The notes: a model not told the origin generated them from the sequence alone. A DNA stretch of 64,000 bases from an uncultured Clostridia bacterium (GCA_946061515.1 CAMGRL010000002.1:34847-98846); one strand, 5' to 3'. Counted from the stretch's first letter, positions 43,369-51,890 are shown. Translations and numbers: made by a program.

Positions 43369-43803
43369 TCAAGCAAGCTTAATAATTGTTTTCTTCTGCC
43401 GCTCTGCCATTTTGGCGAACTGAGCTGCACCGCCCCAGGCGTGTGTGATATAAGTCACTACAAAATCAGACTGACTGAGCATCCATTTGTTGCGCCAGCT
43501 GATGGCAAAACGGGGCGGAACGGTTTCAATTCCCTCCGGCACCATGGTGTCGGAATAATCCGGGCAGCCACATTCCCCTTGCTTCACAGGTAAACGTTCC
43601 AAGACCACAGCATAACAAATGTGGGGATACTCCGACGAGACATCCCTCAAAACATCCCTCACCATTGCGTCAAAGGCTCCCTGCCGTCCAACATAAAATG
43701 TATCTACCTTGCCATTCTCAATCAGATCAATCACCGCCCTGCGCAGTTTTGGTTTGACAGTATCAGGGCAGTCCCGGTGTCCAAAGAAAGTACAGGCAGC
43801 CAT
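43369..43803 (-). CDS. SLOG-type (DUF1273/YpsA-like) nucleotide-binding family protein
   Basis: A 144-residue protein. MAACTFFGHRDCPDTVKPKLR is the typical start of the YpsA/DUF1273 SLOG family; FYVGRQGAFDAMV and DFVVTYITHAWGGAAQFAKMA complete the Rossmann-like fold. SLOG proteins bind nucleotide-derived ligands, but the biological role of this clostridial group is unknown. ATG 43803 has AAGGAGG nine bases upstream; the track ORF starts 24 codons early. It is divergent from an XRE regulator, and the two share a large palindromic control region. Confidence 0.83.
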   Translation of the reverse strand: MAACTFFGHRDCPDTVKPKLRRAVIDLIENGKVDTFYVGRQGAFDAMVRDVLRDVSSEYPHICYAVVLERLPVKQGECGCPDYSDTMVPEGIETVPPRFAISWRNKWMLSQSDFVVTYITHAWGGAAQFAKMAERQKKTIIKLA

Positions 43804-43819
43804 ATACAGCCCCTCCTTG

Positions 43820-43874
43820 TGTGGGATATATCGCATATTATAGCACTTTTCTAAAATTTGCGATATATCCCACA
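43820..43874. promoter_or_regulatory. 16-bp perfect palindromic operator between SLOG and XRE genes
   Basis: TGTGGGATATATCGCA (43820-43835) and TGCGATATATCCCACA (43859-43874) are perfect inverted copies 23 bases apart. Further half-like sites (TTATCGCAAATT near 43878 and TTGCGATATGTCG near 43903) follow toward the XRE gene. The spacing fits two operators flanking overlapping promoters, most likely bound by the XRE protein encoded at 43934. Confidence 0.72.
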
Positions 43875-43933
43875 CGATTTATCGCAAATTTGGTTAGACT
43901 TTAATTGCGATATGTCGTAAGGAGGGATGCGAT

Positions 43934-44176
43934 TTGAATACGAAACAGGCAGTTGCAAAGCGCATTCTGGATCTTTGCGAGGAACGATCCATCGCCATAA
44001 ATGCATTGGCAACCGTATCCGGTGTATCGCCGTCCACAATTTACAGCATGCTCAATGAGAAAAGTCAAAATCCCGGTGTGGTCTCCATAAAGAAAATCTG
44101 TGACGGGCTGGAAATCAGTATCCGGGAATTTTTTGACTGTGATCTGTTTGATGATCTGGAACAGGAAATCAAATAA
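43934..44176 (+). CDS. XRE family HTH regulator
   Basis: An 80-residue regulator with a single HTH: AKRILDLCEERSIAINALATVSGVSPSTIYSMLNEKSQNPGVVSIKKICDGLEISIREFF. The start is TTG 43934 with AGGAGG eight bases before it. It is divergent from the SLOG gene and probably represses both genes through the TGCGATAT palindromes. Confidence 0.88.
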   Translation: MNTKQAVAKRILDLCEERSIAINALATVSGVSPSTIYSMLNEKSQNPGVVSIKKICDGLEISIREFFDCDLFDDLEQEIK

Positions 44177-44179
44177 TCC

Positions 44180-44202
44180 AAGGACACGCCAACGGTGTCC
44201 TT
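44180..44202 (+). terminator. Terminator after the XRE gene
   Basis: AAGGACAC pairs with GTGTCCTT around a short loop, followed by TTCATTTTTT. It lies four bases after the XRE stop. Confidence 0.75.
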
Positions 44203-44260
44203 TTCATTTTTTGGGAAGAAGCATTTTATAAAAGCAATCCTGAAACCGAAACGGGAGCCA

Positions 44261-44482
44261 ATGAAAATGTTCAAACGAAAAAGTAAGCGAACAGTGCGGG
44301 AATACGACAAAGAAAACCTGAAACCGGTTCTGCGGTGCAGTATTTGTACCGGTGAGCAGGTGGCGGGATTTCGGAATGTGCACACCGGGAAATTTCAGGA
44401 GGTCATGCTCATTAGAAACGCCTCTGACCTGCAGGAGTTTCTGGACAGCTACGGTCTGCAGGACATAGAAAGAATCTACTGA
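44261..44482 (+). CDS. Conserved small clostridial protein of unknown function
   Basis: About 73 residues, starting MKMFKRKSKRTVREYD, with a CSICTG cysteine pair and the phrase GEQVAGFRNVHTGKFQEVMLIR. I recall related short clostridial proteins with a similar CSICTGEQVAGF stretch; automatic labels such as aspartate dehydrogenase would not be believable at this length. GGGAG lies just before ATG 44261, while the earlier start in the track lacks a site. It lies between the XRE gene and the mobilizable element, and a bidirectional terminator follows. Confidence 0.7.
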   Translation: MKMFKRKSKRTVREYDKENLKPVLRCSICTGEQVAGFRNVHTGKFQEVMLIRNASDLQEFLDSYGLQDIERIY

Positions 44483-44515
44483 TATTTTTTATGGGAGTCT
44501 GGTATGAAACCAAAA

Positions 44516-44550
44516 GCGCAGGGAATTGGATTTGCTCCAATTCCCTGCGC
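44516..44550. terminator. Bidirectional terminator between convergent genes
   Basis: GCGCAGGGAATTGGA and TCCAATTCCCTGCGC are perfect 15-bp complements around a 5-base loop, with a T-rich tail toward plus and AAAA before it. It serves the small gene at 44261 and the convergent DUF6076-like gene. Confidence 0.85.
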
Positions 44551-44554
44551 GCCT

Positions 44555-45727
44555 TTATATTTTCAGCAGCCGTTCATACTCGGCCTGCTCCAGTTCTCCC
44601 TGCTCTGCCTGCTCCCGCAGCTCTACTGCATACCGTGACCACTGCTCGAACTGGGCGGTGGTCATTTTCTTTTTCATATACCTGGCGTAGTGCGCCTTGT
44701 AGGCCCGGTTATAGGGGATCCAGACCGGATCAGTTTTACATTTGTCATCATAGCGTTTACGCGCCCCCACATCCCGGCAGGTCTTGTCCGGGTCGCTCTC
44801 CAGCGGACGCTCACAGTAGCTGCTGTACTTGCCGGCGGTCAGCAGAAAATACCGTCCGCAGTTGTCGCAGCGCCGGGGAAGATAGCCCCGGTCAATCCCC
44901 CGGAAGAAATCCACATAGAGGAAGGTCCCCAGGCTGTCAAAGGTATAGGTCTCGCACAGCCGGCTGCCGTACACCTCACGACTCATCTGCATGGAGCCGG
45001 AGGAACACACCCGCTCGGTGTCGCTGCGCTTCCCCGCTGTCTGCAAATACCGAACATACTGCTCCGCTGTCTCGCCGGCGGAAAGAAACTTCCGTTTGCT
45101 GTGCAGATAGCTGTCCAGCAGCTCAGCGTACGCCTGCTGAACACGCAGGACATCCTTCAGCAAGGTGATATAAGAATCAAACAGCTCCCCGCTCTCCTCG
45201 TTGGTGCGGCGAAGCCGCAGTACAATGTCGGGATCTCCGCTCTCCAGATCCTCCGGATAAGGGAAGAAGTGCTGATTGTAAAAGCACAGCTCGCCGTTAT
45301 CATCTCTCTCAATGAAGCCAAAGGTATTGCTGAAGTCTCCGTCCAGAGCATCTGCCTCATCCTCGTCAAGGGAGTCCAAACCGTCCTGCCAGGAGAAATT
45401 TGCGTTCAGGCAGTCGAACAGCAGCGGCTTATCCAGCTCCGCTGACACCTGAAGTCTGTCATAGGGCGGCAGCCCTTTCACCACGCTGCCAATTTTGAAA
45501 AACAGCTGCTGCGCTCTCTGCGCCTGGGCGTCATAGCGCCGGCAGAAACTCTCCTCGCCGCCCTCAATGAGCCGCACCCTCTGCCGCAGCTTCTGCAGCT
45601 CTGCCAAATCGCTTTTCAGTTGTTCATAGGGAAGGTTTAAATAAGCCGTCAGGATCTCATTGTTTTGATAAACCTGATCGCCGATACAGACCTGCTCATC
45701 CCAAAAGTATGCTTTGAATCCAAACAT
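44555..45727 (-). CDS. DUF6076-like protein with C-terminal zinc-finger-type region
   Basis: About 390 residues. The C-terminal ~110 residues carry a cysteine cluster, CDNCGRYFLLTAGKYSSYC followed by KTCRDVGARKRYDDKC, like the treble-clef-type region of DUF6076/CGNR-like proteins. The remainder is helical and Asp/Glu-rich, of unknown function. Such proteins are common cargo of clostridial integrative elements. The start is probably ATG 45727 (MFGFKAYFW) after GGGTGACGG; a GTG three codons upstream is possible. It is divergent from the excisionase-like gene at 45900. Confidence 0.7.
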   Translation of the reverse strand: MFGFKAYFWDEQVCIGDQVYQNNEILTAYLNLPYEQLKSDLAELQKLRQRVRLIEGGEESFCRRYDAQAQRAQQLFFKIGSVVKGLPPYDRLQVSAELDKPLLFDCLNANFSWQDGLDSLDEDEADALDGDFSNTFGFIERDDNGELCFYNQHFFPYPEDLESGDPDIVLRLRRTNEESGELFDSYITLLKDVLRVQQAYAELLDSYLHSKRKFLSAGETAEQYVRYLQTAGKRSDTERVCSSGSMQMSREVYGSRLCETYTFDSLGTFLYVDFFRGIDRGYLPRRCDNCGRYFLLTAGKYSSYCERPLESDPDKTCRDVGARKRYDDKCKTDPVWIPYNRAYKAHYARYMKKKMTTAQFEQWSRYAVELREQAEQGELEQAEYERLLKI

Positions 45728-45840
45728 GGCCGTCACCCGAAAAAATTTTTGCCGATAGATGATGTAAAACCAAAAATAGAGAATACCTAAAAAATAATAC
45801 CACGTCTATTTACAAAGTGCAAGGATTATGTTAAAGTCGG

Positions 45841-45878
45841 AAATAGATGTAATAATCAAATTGTTCTATCATCTATTT
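45841..45878. promoter_or_regulatory. Inverted repeat upstream of the excisionase-like gene
   Basis: AAATAGATG (45841-45849) and CATCTATTT (45870-45878) form a perfect 9-bp inverted repeat 21 bases before the HTH gene start. It is a likely control site of the mobilizable element. Confidence 0.5.
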
Positions 45879-45899
45879 TGAGAAGTGAACGGAGGTCAC

Positions 45900-46112
45900 A
45901 TGAAAGAATCCATCTACAAAGACTACGAAGAGCTGCCGCTGTTCCTCAACGCAAACACTGTGGCAAAGGTCCTGGGCGTGTCGCCCGCCTCCGGGTATGA
46001 GCTGATGCACGAAAAGGATTTCCCGTCTCTGCGCATCGGCAGCCGCATTGTGGTTCCCAAGGAGCAGTTCCTCCAATGGGTGAAGCAGCACACAAAGGGA
46101 GGCGCGGTTTGA
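45900..46112 (+). CDS. Excisionase-type HTH DNA-binding protein
   Basis: A 70-residue protein of the helix-turn-helix/excisionase family: LFLNANTVAKVLGVSPASGYELMHEKDFPSLRIGSRIVVPKEQFLQWV. GGAGG lies four bases before ATG 45900, which is preferred over the GTG of the track. Its stop overlaps the next start (TTGA). It probably directs excision or regulates the mobilizable element. Confidence 0.85.
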   Translation: MKESIYKDYEELPLFLNANTVAKVLGVSPASGYELMHEKDFPSLRIGSRIVVPKEQFLQWVKQHTKGGAV

Positions 46113-46567
46113 ATTTCAGCACCTGGCCCTGGCGCGACCCCATCAAAAATTATTTTCCCCTGCCCAACGAGATCTTCCTGCTGCGGCTGAAGCCGGGCGA
46201 GCTGGCCGTCTACGCCTACCTGATGTATTGCGAGAACCGGAAAACCTATCAGTGCTATCCCAGCTATCGCACGATCACGGAGCACATCGACATGAGTGAA
46301 AACACCGTAAGTAAATACGCAAAGATGCTGGAGGAGCGAGGGCTTATCACCACAGAGCCAACCAGCATCTGCACCAGGGACGGCAGGAAGAGAAACGGCA
46401 GTCTGCTCTACACCATCCAGCCCATTCGGGGCGTGCTGGACGACTACTACACACAGCAGATGCTGCGGCTGGAGGAAGATGCGGATGCCCGAAAAATCAT
46501 GGATCGGCTTGAAAACAGTCCGGTAATTTCGGGCGCTGTACGGGGGACGAAAGGCGAAGCAGGATAA
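46109..46567 (+). CDS. HTH protein of replication-initiator type
   Basis: About 152 residues, starting at TTG 46109, which overlaps the previous stop; GGGAGG lies six bases before. It begins NFSTWPWRDPIKNYFPLPNEIF and contains a winged HTH (YRTITEHIDMSENTVSKYAKMLEERGLITTEP), like the N-terminal domain of RepA-type initiators found in integrative elements. The C-terminal replication part is absent, so it may be a regulator rather than a true initiator. Confidence 0.78.
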   Translation: MNFSTWPWRDPIKNYFPLPNEIFLLRLKPGELAVYAYLMYCENRKTYQCYPSYRTITEHIDMSENTVSKYAKMLEERGLITTEPTSICTRDGRKRNGSLLYTIQPIRGVLDDYYTQQMLRLEEDADARKIMDRLENSPVISGAVRGTKGEAG

Positions 46568-46747
46568 AGGCCCGGGGGCGCCCAGGACGCCCGGACCTGC
46601 CACATTCGCCCGCAGTGCGGACGTTTTCTGCTGTGTCGGAAATGGGGTCAGAATCGGGACAAAAGCACCGCCGTGGGGTCGCTTTCCCCTGAATCCCGCG
46701 AAAAAACGGCATCACTCTTGGGGTCAGGCCCCGGAAAGGAGACCATT
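46568..46747 (+). other. Candidate transfer origin region of the mobilizable element
   Basis: This 180-base GC-rich gap lies directly upstream of the relaxosome-type gene and the relaxase, the usual place of oriT. It contains short inverted repeats such as GGGGTCAGGCCCC (near 46720) and GGGGGCGCCC (near 46574). No known nick sequence was recognised, so the call rests on position only. Confidence 0.3.
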
Positions 46748-47164
46748 TTGAGCAAAAAAGAAAAATTCGCCCTCTATCTGCCGCCGGAGAAGAAAGCGGA
46801 GCTGGAACGGCGCTGTCATGAGGACGGCAGCCGCAGCGCCACGGCCTTCGTGGAAAACGCGGTGGATTTTTATCTGGGCTATCTCAGCGCCGGCGGCGCG
46901 GATCTCTTTCTGTCCAAAGCCCTGCAGTCCTATCTGGACGGCAGACTGGGGATGCTGGAAAAGCGCCTGTCCGCTATGCTGTTCAAGCTGGCCGTGGAAA
47001 ACGACATGACCATGCACATCATGGCGGACAGCTTCCAGCTGGACGAGGATTACCTGCGCCGCATGCGTTCCCAGAGCGTCAAAAACGTGAAGCAGACCAA
47101 CGGTCAGCTCTCCTTTGAGCGCATCGCCCGCAGCGCTGCCTGGGAGGATGAATGGCAAGACTGA
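46748..47164 (+). CDS. MobC-like relaxosome accessory protein
   Basis: About 138 residues. The N-terminal part KFALYLPPEKKAELERRCHEDGSRSATAFVENAVDFYLGYL resembles a ribbon-helix-helix DNA-binding domain; the rest is helical. The start is TTG 46748, with GGAG six bases before it. It overlaps the relaxase gene by 13 bases. By position and fold it probably binds oriT and recruits the relaxase. Confidence 0.68.
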   Translation: MSKKEKFALYLPPEKKAELERRCHEDGSRSATAFVENAVDFYLGYLSAGGADLFLSKALQSYLDGRLGMLEKRLSAMLFKLAVENDMTMHIMADSFQLDEDYLRRMRSQSVKNVKQTNGQLSFERIARSAAWEDEWQD

Positions 47165-49113
47165 TTCTCAAAAGTCCGTACATCCGCTGCGGCGGTTCCG
47201 GCGAAGCCACCGGCTACATGTCCTATATTGCCACGCGGGAGAACGTGCAGCTCATCGCCGACGACCGCCCTGCCACCCGCCGGCAGACGCAGCTGATCCA
47301 AAAACTCCTGCAGGACTTTCCGGACACAGCATCCCTCTACGAGTATGAGGACTGGACAGCGTCGCAAACCAAGCGTGCCGCCTCCGCCCTCATCTCTACG
47401 GTGCTTCATCTCCACCGGGATACCATGGCCCAGTCGGACATCTACATGAAGTACATTGCCCAGCGTCCCCGGGCGGAGCGTCTGGGGACCCACGGTCTGT
47501 TCGGCGACGAGGACAATGTGGATCTGGAGCAGGCCATGGCTCAGCTGGAAAGCTACACCGGCAGAGTATGGACGCACATTATCTCCCTGCACCGGGAGGA
47601 TGCAGAACGGCTCGGCTATGACAACGCTCCGGCCTGGCGGGATTTTCTGCGCACGCACCGCAACGAGATCGCCGGGGCGATGCACATCCCGCCGGGTAAC
47701 TTTCGCTGGTACGCCGCCTTCCACGACGAGGCCGATCATCCCCATGTGCATATGATGGCCTGGTCCTGCGACCCGGCTCAGGGACAGCTTGACCGGGACG
47801 GCATACGGAAGATCCGTTCCGTTTTGACCAATGACCTCTTTCGTCATGAGCTGCTGCATGTCTATGAGCAGAAGTCCCAGGTCCGGGATGAGCTGGTGCA
47901 GCAGGCACGCCGATCCGCGGCGGAGCTGATCCGGACCATGCAGGTTGGCATCTGTGATTTTCCGGAGGCCGAAGCCCTGTTCCGGGAGCTGGCTATGCAG
48001 CTGGAAACGGTGAAAGGGAAAAAGCAGTACGGCTATCTCCCCAAAAAGCTCAAGGCTCTGGTCGATAACATCGTGGATCAGATGCAGAGCCTCCCGCCTG
48101 TCAGCGAATGCTATACGCGGTGGCAGGCGCTTCAGGATCAAGTGCAGGATTTTTATTCCGAAAAGCCTGCGGAGCGTCTGCCGCTGTCCCGGCAAAAAGA
48201 ATTCCGCGCAGTGAAAAACGCCGTCATTCAGGAGGCGGAGCGGATCCGCTGTGGGGAGCTCAGTTTTGAGGATGAGGACGGACCGAAGGAAGCGCCGCCG
48301 GATGAACACGGCGCTTCCTATCCCTATCAGTACCTGAGTGAGATCATCGACGATCCTTCCGTTCCGCTGGACCTGCGGGACGAGGCAGTCGGTCAGCTGG
48401 AGGCGCTGGCGGAGGGCGGCGACATCCTGGCACAGTATCGTATGGGACAGCTTTTCCGCGACGGCGGCATTGTGATCCCGGACGTACGCCGGGCCTCTGC
48501 CTGGTTTCGCAAAGCCGCAGAGCAGGGGCAGCCGGAAGCACAATATGCGCTGGCCAGGCTGCTGCTCTCCGCCGACCCGGAACTGCGCGACCCGGAGGAG
48601 GGATTGACGTGGCTGAAAGCCGCCGTGAGAAACGGCAGCAGCTATGCGGCCTGCCGTCTGGCAAAAGAGTATCTGAAAGGGGAAAACCTGACGCGGGATG
48701 TGCAGGCGGCCATGGACTGCCTCTCCCCTGCCGCTGCCGCCGGCGACCAGTACGCCCAGTACCTGCTGGGCAAGCTCTATTTGGGCGGCGACGGTGCGGA
48801 ACGCGACCGAGACCAGGCTGCCTATTGGCTGGAGCGCTCTGCCGCGCAGGGAAATCCTTATGCGGAGTTTCTGCTGGAGCGTATCGACGACCCCAATCCG
48901 CCCTCGGTGATCCTGTCTGTCACCCGGCTGCTCCACCACATGTCCCGGATTTTCCGGGACAACATGCAGACGGCCTGCGCCCCTGCCGGTATGCAGATGG
49001 ATCAGAAGCGGCGCAGGAAGCTTCAGCAAAAGCGGATTGCCCTGGGACACAAGCCCGACGACCACGAGGAGCCCCAAACCCGGCAGGAGCAGAGCCAGCA
49101 AATGGGCTGGTAA
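47152..49113 (+). CDS. MobP-type relaxase with C-terminal Sel1-like repeats
   Basis: A 653-residue relaxase. The metal-binding three-histidine motif is FHDEADHPHVHMMAW (about residue 195). Upstream sequence SPYIRCGGSGEATGYMSYIATRENVQ is typical of the clostridial MobP3 group. The C-terminal part (about 420-570) consists of Sel1-like repeats, for example AQYRMGQLFRDGG, AQYALARLLLSAD, ACRLAKEYLKGEN and AQYLLGKLYLGGDG, suggesting protein-protein contacts. It nicks the element at oriT so that a helper conjugation system can transfer it; no conjugation apparatus is encoded here. ATG 47152 overlaps the previous gene. Confidence 0.9.
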   Translation: MARLILKSPYIRCGGSGEATGYMSYIATRENVQLIADDRPATRRQTQLIQKLLQDFPDTASLYEYEDWTASQTKRAASALISTVLHLHRDTMAQSDIYMKYIAQRPRAERLGTHGLFGDEDNVDLEQAMAQLESYTGRVWTHIISLHREDAERLGYDNAPAWRDFLRTHRNEIAGAMHIPPGNFRWYAAFHDEADHPHVHMMAWSCDPAQGQLDRDGIRKIRSVLTNDLFRHELLHVYEQKSQVRDELVQQARRSAAELIRTMQVGICDFPEAEALFRELAMQLETVKGKKQYGYLPKKLKALVDNIVDQMQSLPPVSECYTRWQALQDQVQDFYSEKPAERLPLSRQKEFRAVKNAVIQEAERIRCGELSFEDEDGPKEAPPDEHGASYPYQYLSEIIDDPSVPLDLRDEAVGQLEALAEGGDILAQYRMGQLFRDGGIVIPDVRRASAWFRKAAEQGQPEAQYALARLLLSADPELRDPEEGLTWLKAAVRNGSSYAACRLAKEYLKGENLTRDVQAAMDCLSPAAAAGDQYAQYLLGKLYLGGDGAERDRDQAAYWLERSAAQGNPYAEFLLERIDDPNPPSVILSVTRLLHHMSRIFRDNMQTACAPAGMQMDQKRRRKLQQKRIALGHKPDDHEEPQTRQEQSQQMGW

Positions 49114-49188
49114 AAGCAAAAAGTTTCTCTGGATATTATCGCAAAAGTGTGGTAGTTGTTTGTGTTGCAAAATCAGGAGGTGACGCTC

Positions 49189-50391
49189 ATGGCAAAACGC
49201 AGACCGGCCGGTGACGGCATGGTGCGAAAGCGCGACGACGGCCGCTGGGAGGGCCGCATCGTTGTAGGCCACAAGAAAAACGGCGATCCCATCTTCCGCC
49301 ATGTCTATGCCCGGACGCAGAAGGAGCTGATGGACAAGCTCCATCAGAACATCGAGAGCTATCACGACGTGGAGCTGACAGAGGAGAGCCGCATGAGCCT
49401 GTCGGAATGGCTGGACCGCTGGCTGGAGGAATACAAATCCGGCACCCTCCGCCCCAGCACGGTGGAAGGATACCGCCGCTACATCAACCTCTATATCAAA
49501 CCGGTACTGGGTCACAAGCAGATGTCCCTCATCACCACACAGGATGTCCAGCGCATGTATCAGCGGCTGAAAAAGGAGGGTCGCATCCGCGAACATCCGG
49601 AGTATGGCTCTCAGCTCTCCGACTCTATGGTAAACCACATCCATTCCTTGCTCCATGAGGCGATGGCGGACGCGGTACAGGCCCACATCATCCCCAAAAA
49701 TCCCACGGAAGGGGCCACCGCGCCCAAGCCAAACTACAAGCCCAAACAGATTCTGAACGACCGTGAGCTGGACACTTTCATGGAGACGATCCGGCAGGAC
49801 AAGGTCTGGTACGACTTCTTCTATACGGAGCTGACCACCGGACTTCGCCGGGGCGAGATCTGCGGGTTGATGTGGAAGGATTTCGACGAGAAGAGCGGCA
49901 GGCTGAAAGTGTGCCGCACACTCCACAGCAAAAAGGCCGGCATATTCGCGCTGGGCGACACCAAAACAAGCAAAGGCATGCGCACGATCATCCTGCCGGG
50001 AAGCACGGCGGAGCTGCTGCGGCAAAGGAAGAAAAAGGCCCTCAGTCAGTGGATCTTTCCGGACCCTGTCAGTCCGGAGCTGCCGGTACCCCCCGCCTCG
50101 GCCTACCGGCGGCTGAAGGTGCTGCTCCAGCAGGCCGGGCTGCCCAGCATCCGCTTCCACGATCTGCGCCACACCTTCGCCACCCATGCGCTCACCAGCG
50201 GCGTGGACGCCAAGACCCTGTCCGGGATTCTGGGGCACACCAACGCCTCCTTCACCCTGGACACCTACACCCACGTGACCTCAGACATGCAGAAAACCGC
50301 CAGCAACATCGTGGGCGGATTCATGGAAGACCTGTTCGGGAAGGAGCTGAAGCCATGGCAAGAAAGCGAAAGAATGGAGAAGGAACCGTAA
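49189..50391 (+). CDS. Tyrosine recombinase 1 of the mobilizable element
   Basis: A 400-residue tyrosine integrase. An AP2-like arm-binding domain is at the start (DGMVRKRDDGRWEGRIVVGHK), then a SAM-like core-binding domain (about 60-170) and the catalytic domain. Catalytic residues are seen in TGLRRGEICGLMW, HDLRHTFATHAL, LGHTNASFTLDTYTHV. AGGAGG lies eight bases before ATG 49189; the track starts 11 codons early. A second recombinase gene overlaps its end, so both are made together. Confidence 0.93.
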   Translation: MAKRRPAGDGMVRKRDDGRWEGRIVVGHKKNGDPIFRHVYARTQKELMDKLHQNIESYHDVELTEESRMSLSEWLDRWLEEYKSGTLRPSTVEGYRRYINLYIKPVLGHKQMSLITTQDVQRMYQRLKKEGRIREHPEYGSQLSDSMVNHIHSLLHEAMADAVQAHIIPKNPTEGATAPKPNYKPKQILNDRELDTFMETIRQDKVWYDFFYTELTTGLRRGEICGLMWKDFDEKSGRLKVCRTLHSKKAGIFALGDTKTSKGMRTIILPGSTAELLRQRKKKALSQWIFPDPVSPELPVPPASAYRRLKVLLQQAGLPSIRFHDLRHTFATHALTSGVDAKTLSGILGHTNASFTLDTYTHVTSDMQKTASNIVGGFMEDLFGKELKPWQESERMEKEP

Positions 50392-51857
50392 GGCTGCGCC
50401 AGGACGGGCGCTGGGAGGGGCGCTGTGTTATCGGCTATAATGACAACGGCTACCCCAAAACCAAAAACGTCCTTGCCAAAACAAAACGGGAGTGCGTGGA
50501 AAAGCTGCGGCAGCTCCGGGAGGAGTGCGGCAGCGCCAAGTCGGACAAGATCCGGCCCGATATGTGCTTTGGGGACTGGATCACCTATTGGTACGAAAAT
50601 CACTGCAAGCCCAAGATCCGACTCACCACCCAAGCCAACTACGAAGACCGCATCCGCCTGCACATCATCCCGGAGATCGGCCAGATCCCGCTGAACAAGC
50701 TGACCCAGAACGACCTGCAGCAGTTTTACGGACGGCTGAAAAAGAACGGCCGGAAGTCCCACACCGAGCTTTATGGTGAAGGGCTGTCCGACCGGATGGT
50801 GCGTATGTGTCACGCCAGCTGCCGCTCGGCGCTGGAAAAGGCGGTGCAGGATGGGCTCATCCGCACAAATCCGGCCAGCGGCTGCAAGCTGCCGCCCAAG
50901 AAGGCGCGGGAGATGCAGGTGCTGAACCGGGACGAGCTTCAGCGCCTTCTCATCCAGGCCAGGGAGGAAGGCTACTACGAGCTGTTCCTTCTGGAGCTGG
51001 CCACCGGCCTGCGGCTGGGCGAGCTGATGGCGCTTCAATGGGATGACCTGAACTTCAAAACCGGTGTGCTGACCATAAACAAGCAGGTCTACGAGGTGAA
51101 AGGCCAGCTGATCCTCAACCAGCCGAAAACCAAAGCGTCCATCCGCAAGCTGGTCCTGCCGCGCGCATTGTTGGCGGTGCTGAAAGAGTATAAGAAAACC
51201 GTGGACTCCCGCTGGATGTTCCCCTCCCCGGTGAAGGAGGACCGGCCCCTCACACCCGGCATGGCGGAACGGCGGCTCAGGCTCATTCTGCAGCACGCCG
51301 GCTGCCGGCATGTCCGCTTTCACGACCTGCGGCACACCTTTGCCACGCTGGCGCTGGAAAACGGCATGGACGTGAAGACCCTCTCCGCCTTGCTGGGCCA
51401 TGTGTCGGCGGCTACCACGCTGGACATTTACACCCACATCACCGATGATATGCAGCGCGCAGCCGCCGCCAACATCGACCGGGAAATCGGCAAGGCAGAG
51501 CCGCAGGCGAGTGCATTGACGCCGGAGCAGAAAACGTCCCGGCCGGAGGCGACGGGCATGACCGATTTCAAGCCCTATAAAGGGCGCATGCGCAAACCCG
51601 GCACCGGCTGCATCAGCAAGATCAACGACCACCTGTTCGAGGGGCGCTACTCCCCCAACTGGATCGACGGCAAGAAACACGCCCGCAATGTCTACGCCCA
51701 CACCCGGGAAGAGTGCGAGGAGAAGCTGAAGGTGCTCATCAAAGAGATGCAAGCCGAACTGGCGGAGCTGAAGAAGCAGCAGGCAAAGGCCGAAGCGGAG
51801 TCTCAGCCCCCGGAAGCCGGGAAAAGAAAACCAGGGAAGAAAAATTCACCGGCATAG
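50355..51857 (+). CDS. Tyrosine recombinase 2 with an extra C-terminal arm-type domain
   Basis: A 500-residue tyrosine integrase that overlaps the first by 37 bases. The N-terminal arm domain (GTVRLRQDGRWEGRCVIGY) and the catalytic core (TGLRLGELMALQW, HDLRHTFATLAL, LGHVSAATTLDIYTHI) are intact. Unusually, residues about 410-480 repeat an AP2-like arm motif (KPGTGCISKINDHLFEGRYSPNW, then KHARNVYAHTREECEEKL), followed by a coiled, Lys/Ala/Glu-rich tail. ATG 50355 has AAGGAG eight bases before it. Tandem integrases probably act as a heteromeric pair in insertion and excision. Confidence 0.92.
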   Translation: MARKRKNGEGTVRLRQDGRWEGRCVIGYNDNGYPKTKNVLAKTKRECVEKLRQLREECGSAKSDKIRPDMCFGDWITYWYENHCKPKIRLTTQANYEDRIRLHIIPEIGQIPLNKLTQNDLQQFYGRLKKNGRKSHTELYGEGLSDRMVRMCHASCRSALEKAVQDGLIRTNPASGCKLPPKKAREMQVLNRDELQRLLIQAREEGYYELFLLELATGLRLGELMALQWDDLNFKTGVLTINKQVYEVKGQLILNQPKTKASIRKLVLPRALLAVLKEYKKTVDSRWMFPSPVKEDRPLTPGMAERRLRLILQHAGCRHVRFHDLRHTFATLALENGMDVKTLSALLGHVSAATTLDIYTHITDDMQRAAAANIDREIGKAEPQASALTPEQKTSRPEATGMTDFKPYKGRMRKPGTGCISKINDHLFEGRYSPNWIDGKKHARNVYAHTREECEEKLKVLIKEMQAELAELKKQQAKAEAESQPPEAGKRKPGKKNSPA

Positions 51858-51890
51858 GCGTCATGGAATCGACGCCTGTGCCGGTACTTT
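51848..51890 (+). terminator. Terminator of the integrase operon
   Basis: ACCGGCATAGGCGTC pairs with GACGCCTGTGCCGGT (one G-T pair) around an 8-base loop, followed by ACTTTTAT. It overlaps the stop codon of recombinase 2. Confidence 0.85.

Noticed and set aside
47104-50274. Minus-strand ORF of 1056 residues
   Set aside because: Exactly opposite the relaxase and first recombinase; a shadow of GC-rich codon use.
50265-51752. Minus-strand ORF of 495 residues
   Set aside because: Lies opposite recombinase 2, with no start signal or recognisable domain.
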